18,329 nucleotides of DNA, from NCBI GenBank assembly GCA_003573635.1, contig QUTJ01031775.1:1-18329 (forward strand). Direction: 5' to 3'. The number at the start of each line of letters is the position of its first letter. Within the stretch, counting starts at the first letter, position 1. Below the pieces are notes generated by a model. It had not been told where the DNA came from, ran no database searches, and saw only the letters and a list, made by a program, of their open reading frames with translations. A program made the translations under genes and the position numbers. This DNA comes from Goniomonas avonlea. Taxonomy: Eukaryota; Cryptophyceae; Goniomonadida; Goniomonadaceae. Positions 1 to 12,100 of this stretch are shown here, piece after piece.

Positions 1-2
1 CC

Positions 3-140
3 CCTGTCATCAGCGCCTCCGGCTCCAATCCCGTTGTGGCCGTGGCGATGAGCGCGACCGTACTGGGCGCCGCCGTCGCACCCACCGCGCGCTGGGTCAC
101 CTCCGAGGACAGCGAGAGCTCGAGCACGCAGGGCATGTTT
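3..140 (+). repeat. C-terminal tail of a repeat unit cut by the left window edge
   Basis: Forty-six codons precede the first landmark Asn. They read as the end of a normal unit: an SASGS stretch, Asn-Pro, Met-Ser, VLGA, a linker Trp followed by Val-Thr-Ser, then a slightly longer acidic linker (SEDSESSSTQG) and Met-Phe just before the Asn at 141. There is no signal peptide or unique N-terminal domain, so the gene and the array extend upstream. Confidence 0.93.
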
Positions 141-3100
141 AACACGCTCTCGTTCCGCCTGCGCCCCAGCTCGGACCTGTCCTCAGGCGACACAGTCACT
201 ATTGCAGGCCTCACCGGCACGCCGTTGGCCGACAGCAGCAGCCTCGCCGTTGTTGGAGCTGTTTTCGGCAACACTGCCTCCTGGACCCAGGGCACGGGAA
301 CCCTTGTGCTCACCGCGGGGACCACTGTGCCCGCCGCCAGCGTGACCGTGGTGTCGGTGACTCTGACAAACCGCCTCTCGCAGCAGACTGCTGTGGTCCC
401 GAGCGTGTCCGCTTCAGGGTCAGTTCCGATCCCTGCCACTGCGATGCAGTCCGCCATCTTGGGCGCTGCCGGGACAGCGACCACGAGTTGGACCACTGTG
501 GCAGTGTCGGAGAGCTCGACCACGCAGAACGCGTTCAACACCCTCACCGTGACGCTGCGCCCCACGGTCGACCTTGCTGCCAACGACCAAATCACCCTTG
601 TTGGTTTCACCGGCACACAGACTCCGAGTTCCAGCACGCTGCCCGTCACTGACACCGCGACGCAGTTTTCGAGCACGGGCGCTTGGACTCAGAGCACAGG
701 CACCCTCGTCCTCACCGCGCGCACGGCCCTGAGTAGCAGCGCTGACAGCGTCCTCTCGTTCAAGCTGATCAACGCGGCCCAAGCCCAGGCCCCAGTCACG
801 CCCACGGCCAAGGCAACCGGCTCCACCTCGATCGCCGCGACACCTATGAGCAGGGCGGTGCTCGGCGCGGGTGGCGAGCCCACCACAGTCTGGACCACCA
901 AGACTGCATCAGAGTCAACAACGGTGCGAGGCACTCTCAACACCCTGACCTTCACGCTTCGCCCCGCCGTTGCCCTGGCGGCTGGGGCCAAGGTGACCAT
1001 CACTGGTCTCACCGGCTCTCAGACCCGCGATTCTGCGACGCAGACGGTAACTAGCACTGGTAACGCTCTCGGCACTGCTGGCGTGTGGACGCAGAGCTCT
1101 GGCACACTGCTGCTGACGGCTGCCAGCACTGTCAGCAGCGCCGCTGACACTGTGGTGACGCTCGTCTTGGTCAACCCCAGCTCTGCGCAGGCCGCCGCCC
1201 CAGTTCCGTCTGCCTCGGTGACGGGCACTGTCCCGATCGCGGCCGCCGTGATGGACAAGGCTGTTCCCTTTGCCACCGCAGCAGTGCTGGGCGCTGCAAC
1301 TGCCGAGACCGCGACCTGGACCACGGCGGTTATTGCCGAGAGCAACACGAACCGCGGGCGCCTGAACACGCTCACGTTCACCCTGCTCCCCAGCGCAGCG
1401 CTCGCCGCCAACGCCCTGGTCACTATTTCGGGCCTGACAGGCTCGCTGACGCCCGACTCAGCTGCTCTCCAGGTCCTGGGAACCACGTCTGCCGCCTTTG
1501 GCAGCACCGGTGTCTGGTCCCAGAGCTCCGGGAGCCTCGAGCTCAAGGTGGCGACCACCGTGAGCAGCACGGCGGCCTCTGTGGTTACGATCCAGCTGGC
1601 CAACCCGCACACTGCGCGGGCCGGCGTGACACCTACCGTGTCTGCCACTGGCGCGGTGGCGGTGGCGGCGACAGCTCTGAGCGCTTCAGTGCTCGGCGCC
1701 GCGACTGCACCGGCAACTGCCTGGACCGCGCTCTACCACTCCGAGAGCTCGAGCGTCCAGGGAGCCCTGAACACGCTGACCTTTAACTTCCTGCCGGCCG
1801 CTGTTCTGTCCGCAGGTGACATGATCACGGTGGATGGTTTGACGGGGACCCGGACCCCTGATTCAACCGCGTTGCCGGTCACCGAGGCTGCCAGTGTGTT
1901 CGGTGCTGCTGGCGTGTGGACCCAAGCTACCGGCAGGCTGGTGCTGACCGTCGCCAGCGCCAAGACTGTGATCTCGACCGCAGCGACCAAGGTCTCGTTT
2001 GTGCTCACAAACAGCGCCTCTGCGCGAGCTGGCGTCTTCCCGACTGTGATCGTCTCCGGGAGCAACTCCATCCCGCAGGCGTCCTCGTGGACCGCTGTCC
2101 TCGGCGCCCAGACGGCCGGCACGGCGTGGACCACGGCCAACAGTGCGGAGTCCTCCACGGGCCGCAGCAAGTTCAACACCATCACGTTCTCGGTCACGCC
2201 CGGCGCGACCGTGCCCATCGGAGCCGTCGTGACCATCTCGGGACTGACTGGGTCGCTGACTCCAGACTCCGCCAGCCTCCCTGTCGCCAGCACGCACGCG
2301 ACTGTGTTTGGCAGCACCGGCGTCTGGACGCAGAACACGGGGACACTCTCACTGACCTGCGCGACGGCACTCACGTCCTCCGTCCTCAACATTTTCTCCA
2401 TCACGCTCCTCAATCCAGCCGCTGCCCAGACGGCCGTAACGCCTTCGATCTCGGCTTCGTCGACGACAGTGTCGGTGGGAACTACCGCGTTGTCCACAGC
2501 TGTTCTCGGTGCCGCGACCGCAGTCACTGCCACCTGGACCTCTGTCTCGGTGTCCGAGAGCTCGACTGTCCAGGGTGGCGCGAACACACTCACTTTCGGG
2601 GCCCGGCCGTCGGCGTCGCTTGCAGCTGGGAGCATGATCACTATTGCTGGGCTGAGCAACACTCAAACTGCCGACCGCACGGACCTGCCGGTGACTGGCA
2701 CGAACGCTGCCTACTTCGGCAGCACGGCTTCCTGGACGAGAAACACCGGCACCCTGATTCTCACCGTTGCTAACTCCCAGACTGTGCCCAACTCAGGAAC
2801 TGCCTCGTTCAGCATCGCTGTTTTCAACAGCGCATCGGCCGCTGTGATCGCCGCGCCGACAATTGCTGCGTCTGGTACGGAAGGCATCCTGGCAGCGAGC
2901 ATGGGAACTGCTGTTTTGGGTGCCGCTGCTGCGAGCGCGGCCTCGTGGACCACTGCCACTGTGGCTCAGAGCTCAACGCGCGTCAACAGCATCAACACGC
3001 TTACGTTCACGCTGCGACCCAGTGTCTCGCAGCCGGCTGGCAGTCGTCTCACCGTCGCAGGGTTGACGGGCACCCAGACCCCGAGTGCAGCCAGCATTGC

Positions 3101-6100
3101 TGCGAGTGGTGCGACGTCTGCAGCCTGGGGCAGCACGGGAGTGTGGACTCAGAACGCCGGCACGTTGGTGCTAACGATGGCTTCCACGCTGGTTGACTCA
3201 TCCAACCACGTGTTCACGCTGGTCGTCACCAACCCGTCTGCACCTCAGGGGGCGACCGCCCCAACTGCGAACACCGTTGGCACGAGCCCGATTCCGCCTG
3301 CCGCGCTTGCCGGCACCGATATCGTCAGGGCGCCGCTCAACCCTCACTCCATTTGGTCTACCCTCGTGGCAGGGCAGTCGTCGCTGGTGCGAGGCGCCTA
3401 CAACTCCTTGACCTTCACCCTCAAGCCGCTCTACACTGTCCCTGCTGGTGACCTCGTGACGATCTCCGGCCTCACCGGCGCTCAAACACCCGACACTGCT
3501 GCTTTGGCTGTCACAGGCAAGGGCGCGGCTGTGTTCGGCAGCTCGGGCGCTTGGACCCGCAACACGGGCTCCCTGCTGCTCACAGTCGCCGCGGGGCAGA
3601 GTCTCCTCACGACTGCTGACACCGTGGTGAGTGTGGTGCTCATCAACCCTGCCTCGGTGCAGGCCAACGGCGTCGCTCCCACCGCGCAAGTGCGAGGCGT
3701 CGCCCCGATCCGAGCCGTGGCTGCTTCGACCAAGGTGCTCATCGCCTGGGTTGCGCCGACCGCCACTTGGACAACGAAGATTCACTCCGAGTCGACATCG
3801 TTGCCCGGCATGCCCAACTCCCTGACGTTCACCCTGCGGCCCAGCGCCGTGCTTGCGACTGGCACAACCGTAACCATCGCGGGCCTCACGGGCACTCAGA
3901 CTCGGGACGCCGCCAATCTCGCGGTCACTGGCACTGCGGCTACTACGTTCGCAAACACCGCTGCCTGGACTCAGAACACTGGCACTTTGGTGCTCACTGT
4001 TGCGGCGTCTAAGGTGGTCGCGAGCGCCAGCGACACTGTGGTCACGGTCGTCCTGGCCAACCCCCGCGGCGCCCGAACTGCCGTGGTCCCGACCGTGACA
4101 GCGTCTGGGGTGGAACCGATTGCGACGGTGCCAATGAGCGCGACAGTGCTTGCTGCTCCAACCCCGGAGGCTGCGACGTGGACCACCAAGGTTTGCGCGG
4201 AGTCGTCGAGCACCCGCGGCGCTCTCAACACGCTGACCTTCAGCTTGCGGCCCAGCGTGGCTCTTGCCACAGCGGACACTGTCACAATCACTGGCTTGAT
4301 CCACTCTCAGACTCCCGATGCACCCGACCTCAAGGTGTCCGGGGCCGCTGCCGCCACGTTCGGGAGCACTGGCGCCTGGACGCAGAACACGGGTACGCTG
4401 GTTCTGACGGCGGGGTCGGCAGTGGCCAGCGGGACGGACAGCGTGGTGGCTATCGTGCTCACGAACAGTGCGACCGCCCGATCTCCAGTCACGCCAACAG
4501 TGCTGGCCACCGGCACCAGCCCGGTTGCGTCCGCCGCCATGTCGATGCCCGTCCTGGGCGCGAGCACCGCTGCCACGCTCCGCCTGAACATCAACTCGGT
4601 GATCGAAGCTACCACGGTCCGTGGCGCCGACAACATGCTGACCTTCACGATTCAACCCAGCGCCGCTCTCAAGGCGGGAGACACGCTCAGCATCACCGGG
4701 ATGGGGAACACCCAGAGTGCTGATAACTCTCGAATGCCGATCGGGAGCTACGGTGCTCCTTCGTTTGGATCCACAGGTGTTTGGACCAACGCGGGCACGC
4801 TCGTTCTGACGGTGGGGAGCCTCGGTGTCTCCAGCTCTTCGCCGACTGTGTTCACGCTTACGCTGACCAACGCCGCCAGCGCCCAGTCTGCCAAGATTCC
4901 CACCGTGACTGTGTACTCAAACGAGTACTACGCGCCTGGGTCTGTCTCGGCCACCTCAGGCGTACTCACAGCGCTCGTGGCCGAAACTGCCACTTGGACC
5001 ACGAAAGACGTTGGCGAGTCCTCCACCACACAGGGGACCCCCAACACTCTGACGTTCACAATCAAGCCCTCGGTTGTGCTCCTCCCCGGGGATCGAATCA
5101 CGGTTATGGCTCTCACTGGAACGCAGACAGTCGATGCCCCTGCTCTCACCGTGAGCGGAACAGGGGCGGCGGTGTTTGGCTCGACGGGTGTTTGGTCCCA
5201 AACGGCGGGTAGCCTCGTCCTTCGCGTCACCGCCGGCCAGTCTGTCAGTAGCACGGCGAGCACTGTGTTCTCGTTCACCGTCTTCAACCCCAAGGCAGCC
5301 CAGACTGCTGTGACACCGACGCTGATCGTCACAGGCCTGAGTCCGATCGCAACGGCGGCCGCGACGAGCTCGGTCCTTGGAGCTGCAACCTCGGCGTCCG
5401 TGACGTTCCTCACCAAGCTCGTTGGCCAGTCGAGCAACGCTCAGTCCAACTGGAACATCGTCACCTTCACGCTCAAGCCCAGCCTGTCCATTGTCGCTGG
5501 GCACACCCTGACCATCTCTGGCCTGGTGGGCACTCAGACCCCCAGCGCACAGTTACCTGTGGGGGGTGCGAACAGCGCGATCTTCGGTGCAACGGGCGCA
5601 TGGACTCAAAGCAGTGGCACCCTGGTTTTGACCCTGGCCGGTGCCCTGCCGGCGGGGTCTGACAGTGTCTTCAACATTACGCTGGTGAACAGGGCTGTGG
5701 GTCAAACCACCGTGCCTGCCGCCTGGATCAACGGCGCCACCCCCGTTGGGTCAACCACTCTCACGGGTTCCGTTCTGGACGCCTCCGTGGCCGCTTCTGC
5801 CAACTCGTTCACCACCTTGGCTGTGTCCGAGACCAGCCTTGTCCAGCGAACGCTCAACACGCTATCGTTTACCATCAAGCCCGCTAAGCACATTGCCGCT
5901 GGAAGCATCCTGTACGTCTACACGCTCGCGAACTCTCTGACAACGGACGGTATCTTGCCGATTGCCGGCAACAACCCCGAGATCTTCGGTAAAACTGGTG
6001 CCTGGACCCAGAACACCGGCACTCTCAAGCTGACAGTGATGCCCGGGCAGCTGATCAACAGCACCCTCACCACGATCTTCACCGTCAAGATCATCAATCC

Positions 6101-9100
6101 CACCGTTGCCCAGGTCCCGGTCTCCGCGTCCATCTCTGTCCTGGGGCCTCTCGCCATCCCCCCCACCGGCTTCGGTGGCGGGATCATGGCTGCGTCACTC
6201 GCGCCCGTCGGCAGCTGGACGACCAAGACCATCACCGAGAGCTCCACAACCGCCGGCGCGATCAATCTCATCACGATCACTCTGCGCCCGACCGTGGCCC
6301 TCGGTGCGGCGGACCGAATCAGCATTGGGGGCCTGGTGTCTGCGCAAACTCCCGACGGCACTCTGGCTGTGGGCGATTCGACGGGTGTGCTGGGTGGCGC
6401 TGGCGGGGTTTGGACTGCGAGCACGGGCTCGCTGGTCCTCACAATTGCTGCTGGCCAGACCATGAGCAACGCGGTCGACCACGTGTTCACGTTTTACCTC
6501 ATCAACATGGCGTCCACCCAGCTCGGTTCCACGCCGACATGCGCTGCCGACGGGTCTGTTGCAGTCCCACCGCTCTCTCTCGGGACCGCGGTGCTTACTG
6601 CCGCCGGCTCTGTGGCGCCAACCTGGACCGTTAAGCTTTCTGCCGAGTCCACCAGTATGAGGGGAGCGCTGAACACGCTCACTTTCACGATCCGCCCTAG
6701 CGCCACGCTCGTTGCAACTGACAGGGTTACGATCAACGGGTTGACCGGGACGCAGACTGCGGACAAGACGGACCTCGCCATCACTGGCGCGACTGGGGTG
6801 TTCACCGGCAACACTGGTGTTTGGACCAAGAACTCCGGGACGCTTGTGCTCACTGTTGCAGCTGGGCAGACAGTCAGCAACAGTGCCTCCACAACTGTGT
6901 CAGTCATTGTCACCAACAGTGTGGTCGCACAGGCGGATCGAGTCCCAGTAATCTCTGCCACCGGCGTGTCGCCGATCGTCCCTGAGGCTATGAGCCAGCC
7001 CGTCGTCGGGTCTCAGGGTGATGAGATGGCCGTGTGGCTGACCAAGACTAACCTCGAGAGCACGTCTATCCAGGGCGCCCTCAACACCTTGACCTTCTCC
7101 CTTCGGCCCAGCGTGCCCATCGCCATCGGCGACGTCCTCACGATTGACGGGCTGGTTGGGTCGCAGACCGCGGACCAGGCGAACTTGGCAGTGTCAGGCG
7201 GCGCGTCGGCAAACTTTGGCAGCACTGGCGTGTGGACCAAGAACACTGGCACCCTGGTGCTGACCGCCACGGCCACCATCGTCTCCTCCTCCGACAGCGT
7301 CCTCTCCATCGTGCTCACCAACAAGGCGGTGCAGCAGGCCGCCGTGAAGCCGACCGCCCACGTCACCGGGTCCACGCCCATCGGACTGGCTTCCATGAGC
7401 ACCGCTGTGCTTATATCGGGCACGAGCTCCCCAACCCGCTGGTCCAAGATCGCCATCGGCGAGAGCTCTGCAGCTCGCGGCGCCTCCAACACGCTGACGT
7501 TCACCGTCACCCCGGAGGTGGCTCTGGCGATAGGGGACAAGATCACCATTGCGGGCCTCGTGGGCTCGGAGACGGCGGACAAGACCAACCTTGCCGTTGC
7601 CGGCGCAGTCTCAGCGACGTTCAGCAGCGTTGGTGTGTGGACCAAAAACTCGGGCAGCCTCGTGCTGACTCTGGCCGCGGTCATGGCCAACAGTGGCGAC
7701 AGTGTGTTTTCCTTCGTCCTGACGAACCCTCTTGTTCGGCAGGGCGAGCTCACCGTCACTGTGGCCGCCACAGGGTCTGTCCGCATTCCGCCGCAAGAGT
7801 CCAAGGTCATAATTTTGTCCGGCTCCTCACCAGCCACGGCCGTTTGGACCTCGAAGATTGTGGCTGAGAGCTCCACCATGCGGGGCGCGTTCAACACCCT
7901 GACCTTCACAATCCGCCCCACTGCCCCCTTGGCTGCGACTGATCTTGTCACGATCAGCGGTCTGACAGGCACGCAGACTTTGGACAAGACCGACTTGGCT
8001 GTGGGGGGTGCAGCTTCCGCTGTCTTCAGCAGTAAGGGAGCTTGGACACAGAGCAGTGGCACCTTAGTGCTGACGGCTGCCTCCGCCGTCGTTAGCAGCG
8101 CAGACACAGTTTTGACAATCGTGCTCACCAATGTCTGCGGAGGACAGGCCGCTGTCACGCCCACGCTCGCGTGCACTGGGTCCAACTCTGTGGCTGCTGT
8201 CCCAATGAACACAGCCGTCCTCGGAGCGGCCACCACGCAGACGGCGACTTGGACGACGAAGGTCAATGCTGAAAGCTCCAGCACCCGCGGGATGTTCAAT
8301 ACGATGAGTTTCCAGATCCGTCCCAGCGCGGATATCGTCGCCACGGGGAAGATCACCATCACCGGGCTGACCGGGACGCTGACCCCCGACGCAGCCTCCA
8401 TGACAGTGTCAGGAACCGATGCCGCGAAGTTTGGCAGCTCAGCCGTGTGGACGCAAGGCTCCGGCACTCTGGTGCTGACCGTCGCCACAGGGCAGACGGT
8501 CCTCAACTCCGCCGACACGGCGTTCAGCGTGACGCTCACCAACCCGTGGGAGCCCACCCAGCTCATCCTGCCGGGCGGCGATCGTGTCTACACTGTGACC
8601 CCGTCAATCTCCGCGACGGGCGCGAGTCCGATTGCCAACGCGGCGATGAACACCCCTGTACTTGCGGTGGCGGGCTTGCCGACGACGACTTGGGTCACGA
8701 AGATGTACCAGGAGTCCTCGAGCGTCCGCGACGCGGCCAACGCTCTGTCCTTCACCTTCAGACCCAGCGTCGCTCTGACCGCTGGCGACAAGATCGTGAT
8801 CTCTGGGCTGACAGGCTCCCAGACCCCGGACAAGGCGAACATTGCCATCACCGGAGGAAGCGCCGCGTCGTTCGGCAGCACCGGAGTGTGGACGCAAAAC
8901 ACAGGCTTGCTGATCCTGACGGTGTCGACGACCCTCAGCAGCACAGCCGACAACGTCGTGGTCGTCACGCTCGTCAACAGCGCGCAGAACCGCACTGGGG
9001 TGGTGCCGAAAATCGAAGCAACTGGCGCACACCCGACCCCGACCCTGGAATTGGGGCAGGCTGTGCTCGGAGCGGGCGGACAGCCGACCACGCGGTGGAC

Positions 9101-12100
9101 AACTTCTGTGCTCGGCGAGAGCTCCTCCATCCAGGGTGCCCTGAACGTCATGACGCTGACAATTCGTCCCTCCGCCCCCTTCGCTGCCGGCGACGCGATC
9201 ACCGTGTCGGGGCTGACGGGGACCCAGACTCCCGACTCGGCATCACTGGCTGTCACCGAAGCAACCAGCATTTTCGGCACCGGCGCTGCTTGGACCCAGT
9301 CCACTGGGACGATTGTAATTATTGTGGCCCCCACCAAGGCGGTCGTGTCGACTGCGGATACAGTGGTGTCCTTCGTCCTCATCAACAGCGCCACGGAGAC
9401 GGTGGGCGTGTACCCGACGATGGAAGTCATGGGGACGAAACCGATCGCATCTGTGTCCCTGGGCGGGCCGTTCCTACGGGCTCCCCGAGTCACGACAGCG
9501 TACTGGGGAGTGATGCGCGTCGGAGAGAGTTCGACGACGCAGAGCGCATTGAACACGCTCAGCATCACGCTCAGACCGAGCGTCACCCTCGGGGCCAAGG
9601 ACGTCATCACCCTCGGTGGCCTCACCGGCACGCAAACCCCGTCCAACGCAAACCTGCCCATTACAGACGCGGCGAGTGTGTTCGAGACGACGAACCGGCT
9701 GTGGGCGCAGAGCACTGGCAAGCTCTTGCTCACGGTGGCGACCAGTATGTCGAGCACCGTCGAGACTGTCGTTGCCGTCACCGTGGTGAACAGCGCCACG
9801 GCCCAGACGCCCCGCCCTGTGGCCGCCTCCGCCTCGAGCTTGACTCCCACCGCGAGCTTGCTTCCGTCAGCGAGCGAGACGCTTGTCCTCGGCTCCACGA
9901 CGGCGCCAACCAACACTTGGACCACAAAGGCCGTCGCCCAGTCCTCCACGACCCAAGGAAACTTCAACCTCCTCACTTTTACAGTTCGGCCCTCCAGAGC
10001 TCTGGCTGTTGGCGACGTTGTCACAGTCAGCGGTTTGGTGGGTTCTGATTCGAGCGATTCGGCGACGATGCTGGTAGAAGGCGCCACCGCAGCTTCCTTT
10101 GGCAGCACTGGGAAGTGGACTCAGAGCACGGGCACGCTTCTCCTCACGGTCACTTCAGCTCTCGTGAGCAGCGCGGACACCGTCTTCGCCATCACTCTGT
10201 CGAACCCTGACAGCATCAGGACGCCTGTGGTCCCGAAGATCGCTGCCTCGGGGTCCGCTCCCATCCTGGTGTCTTCCTTCACCCGCGAGGTCCTCGGCGC
10301 CAACGGTCGCCAGGTCTCCATCTGGACGACGTCGTCTTGCACCGAGAGCTCCACTGTCCAGGGCGGCGCCAACACCATCACCTTCGCCGTCCGCCCGTCT
10401 GCCCCTCTCGCCGCCGGGGGCTTTGTCTACATCGCGGGGCTGACAGGGACCCAGACCCCCGACGCCGCCGCGCTGACGGTCTCAGGGCCCAACGCCGCCG
10501 TTTTTGGCTCCTCTGGCGCGTGGACCCGAAACACCGGGCGCCTCGCCCTCACCGTTGCAGCTGCGAACACCGTCGTGAGCACCTCTGACACAGTCATCAC
10601 CCTGAGTTTGACCAACAGCGCTGCGGCCCAGGACCCGGTCACCCCAGTCGTGTCCTGCGTGGGTTCCAACCCGATCTTCGACACCACGATGAGCACTCCG
10701 GTGCTCGGCGCCGCCCTACCCGCGCCGGGCGTCTGGCGGTCGATGACAGACACTGAATCCTCGACTGTCCAGGGCGCGTTCAACACCCTGTCGTTCACCT
10801 TTAGACCCAGCCGTCCAATCCGAGCAGGCGGCACCATCACCATTGCCGGTCTGACCGGCACGCAGACCGCGGACCAAACCAACTTGGCTGTGTCGGGAGC
10901 CACTTCCGGGACGTTCTCGAGCACTGGAGCGTGGACGCAAAACACTGGCACGCTGATCCTGACCGCGGCGTCCACCGTGAGCAGCAGCGTGGATTCGGTC
11001 GTTTCCATTGTCGTCGTCAACAGCCTCACTTCTCGGGCGGCTGCGACGCCGACGATTACGGCGACTGGCTCCACACCCGTGCCGTCAACACCCATGACAA
11101 CTCCCATTCTCGGTGCTGGCGGCGCTGCGACAGGCACCTGGACGACCAAGCTGGTGTCTGAAACCTCACTGGTGCCAGGAGGCTCCAACACAGTGAGCTT
11201 CACGATGCGGCCATCCTTTCCTCTTGGGGCCGGCGACCGGGTGACCTTGATGGGCCTGACTGGCACACAGTCCGCGGATTCCGCTGCCTTTGCTGTGTCA
11301 GATGCGGGTGCGCTGTTCAATACAGCTGGAACGTGGACCCAGAGCTCGGGCACGTTGGTTGTGACCGTGGCGGCGGCTAAGACGGTGCTGAGCTCGGCGG
11401 ACACGATTCTGACGGCGGTTTTTGTCAACCCGCACACGAGTCAGGCTGCCCTGTCCCCAGTCATCTCGTGCACCGGATCGGTGCACATTGCGGGAGAAAC
11501 GATGAGCCCTACCGTCCTGTCCGCGTCGGCGACTGTCGCGGCCTCCTGGACCACCGTCACGGGGCTCGAGAGCTCAACTGTGATGGGCGCCTTCAACACC
11601 CTGACATTCGCTCTCCGTCCGAGCGCGGCGTTGTCACAGACGGACCGGGTCACGATTGTTGGGCTGACGGGCACCCAGACTCCAGACAACGCGAACCTGG
11701 CCGTGGGCGGAACGGCCTCGGCTCTGTTCAACAGCCAAGGCGCGTGGACGCAGAACACCGGCACGCTGGTCCTCACCGTGAACACGGGCCAGACAGTGAG
11801 CAGCGCGGCAGATAGCGAGTTCACTGTGACGCTGCTCAACAGTCTAGCGCCGCAAACCCCGGTGACGCCGACGGTCGCAGCCACAGGCTCCGTCCCGATC
11901 GCGGCAGTGCTGATGGATTGCGCTCTCCTGCAGTCCTCAACCGCTCAGACGGCCACCTGGACCACCAACGTGCTGACTGAGTCATCCATTCAGCACGGAG
12001 CGTTCAACACCCTGACCTTCACCTTCCGTCCCAGCACGGCGCTCGGCGCTGGTGATCGGATCACGATCACGGGCCTCACAGGGACACAGACACCAGACGC

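Noticed and set aside
48-60. In-frame ATG near the left edge as a possible start of the gene
   Set aside because: Upstream codons from base 3 already match the tail of a repeat unit, and this Met is the conserved Met of the linker (Met-Ser) found in many units, so it is internal.
7013-8566. Antisense open frame of 517 codons, and similar long antisense frames such as 8588-10108 and 14450-15682
   Set aside because: They are shadows of the + strand repeat: the same pseudo-motif (resembling VFCVHTPVLPN) recurs once per 410 bases as the complement of the WTQNTGT block. They are broken at irregular points, whereas the + frame from base 3 is never broken.
8447-10048. + strand open frame of 533 codons in another phase
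   Set aside because: It starts at an ATG spanning the out-of-phase copy of the conserved Trp block and reads a His/Arg/Asp-rich sequence with no coherent repeat conservation. It lies wholly inside the giant frame, in a different phase.
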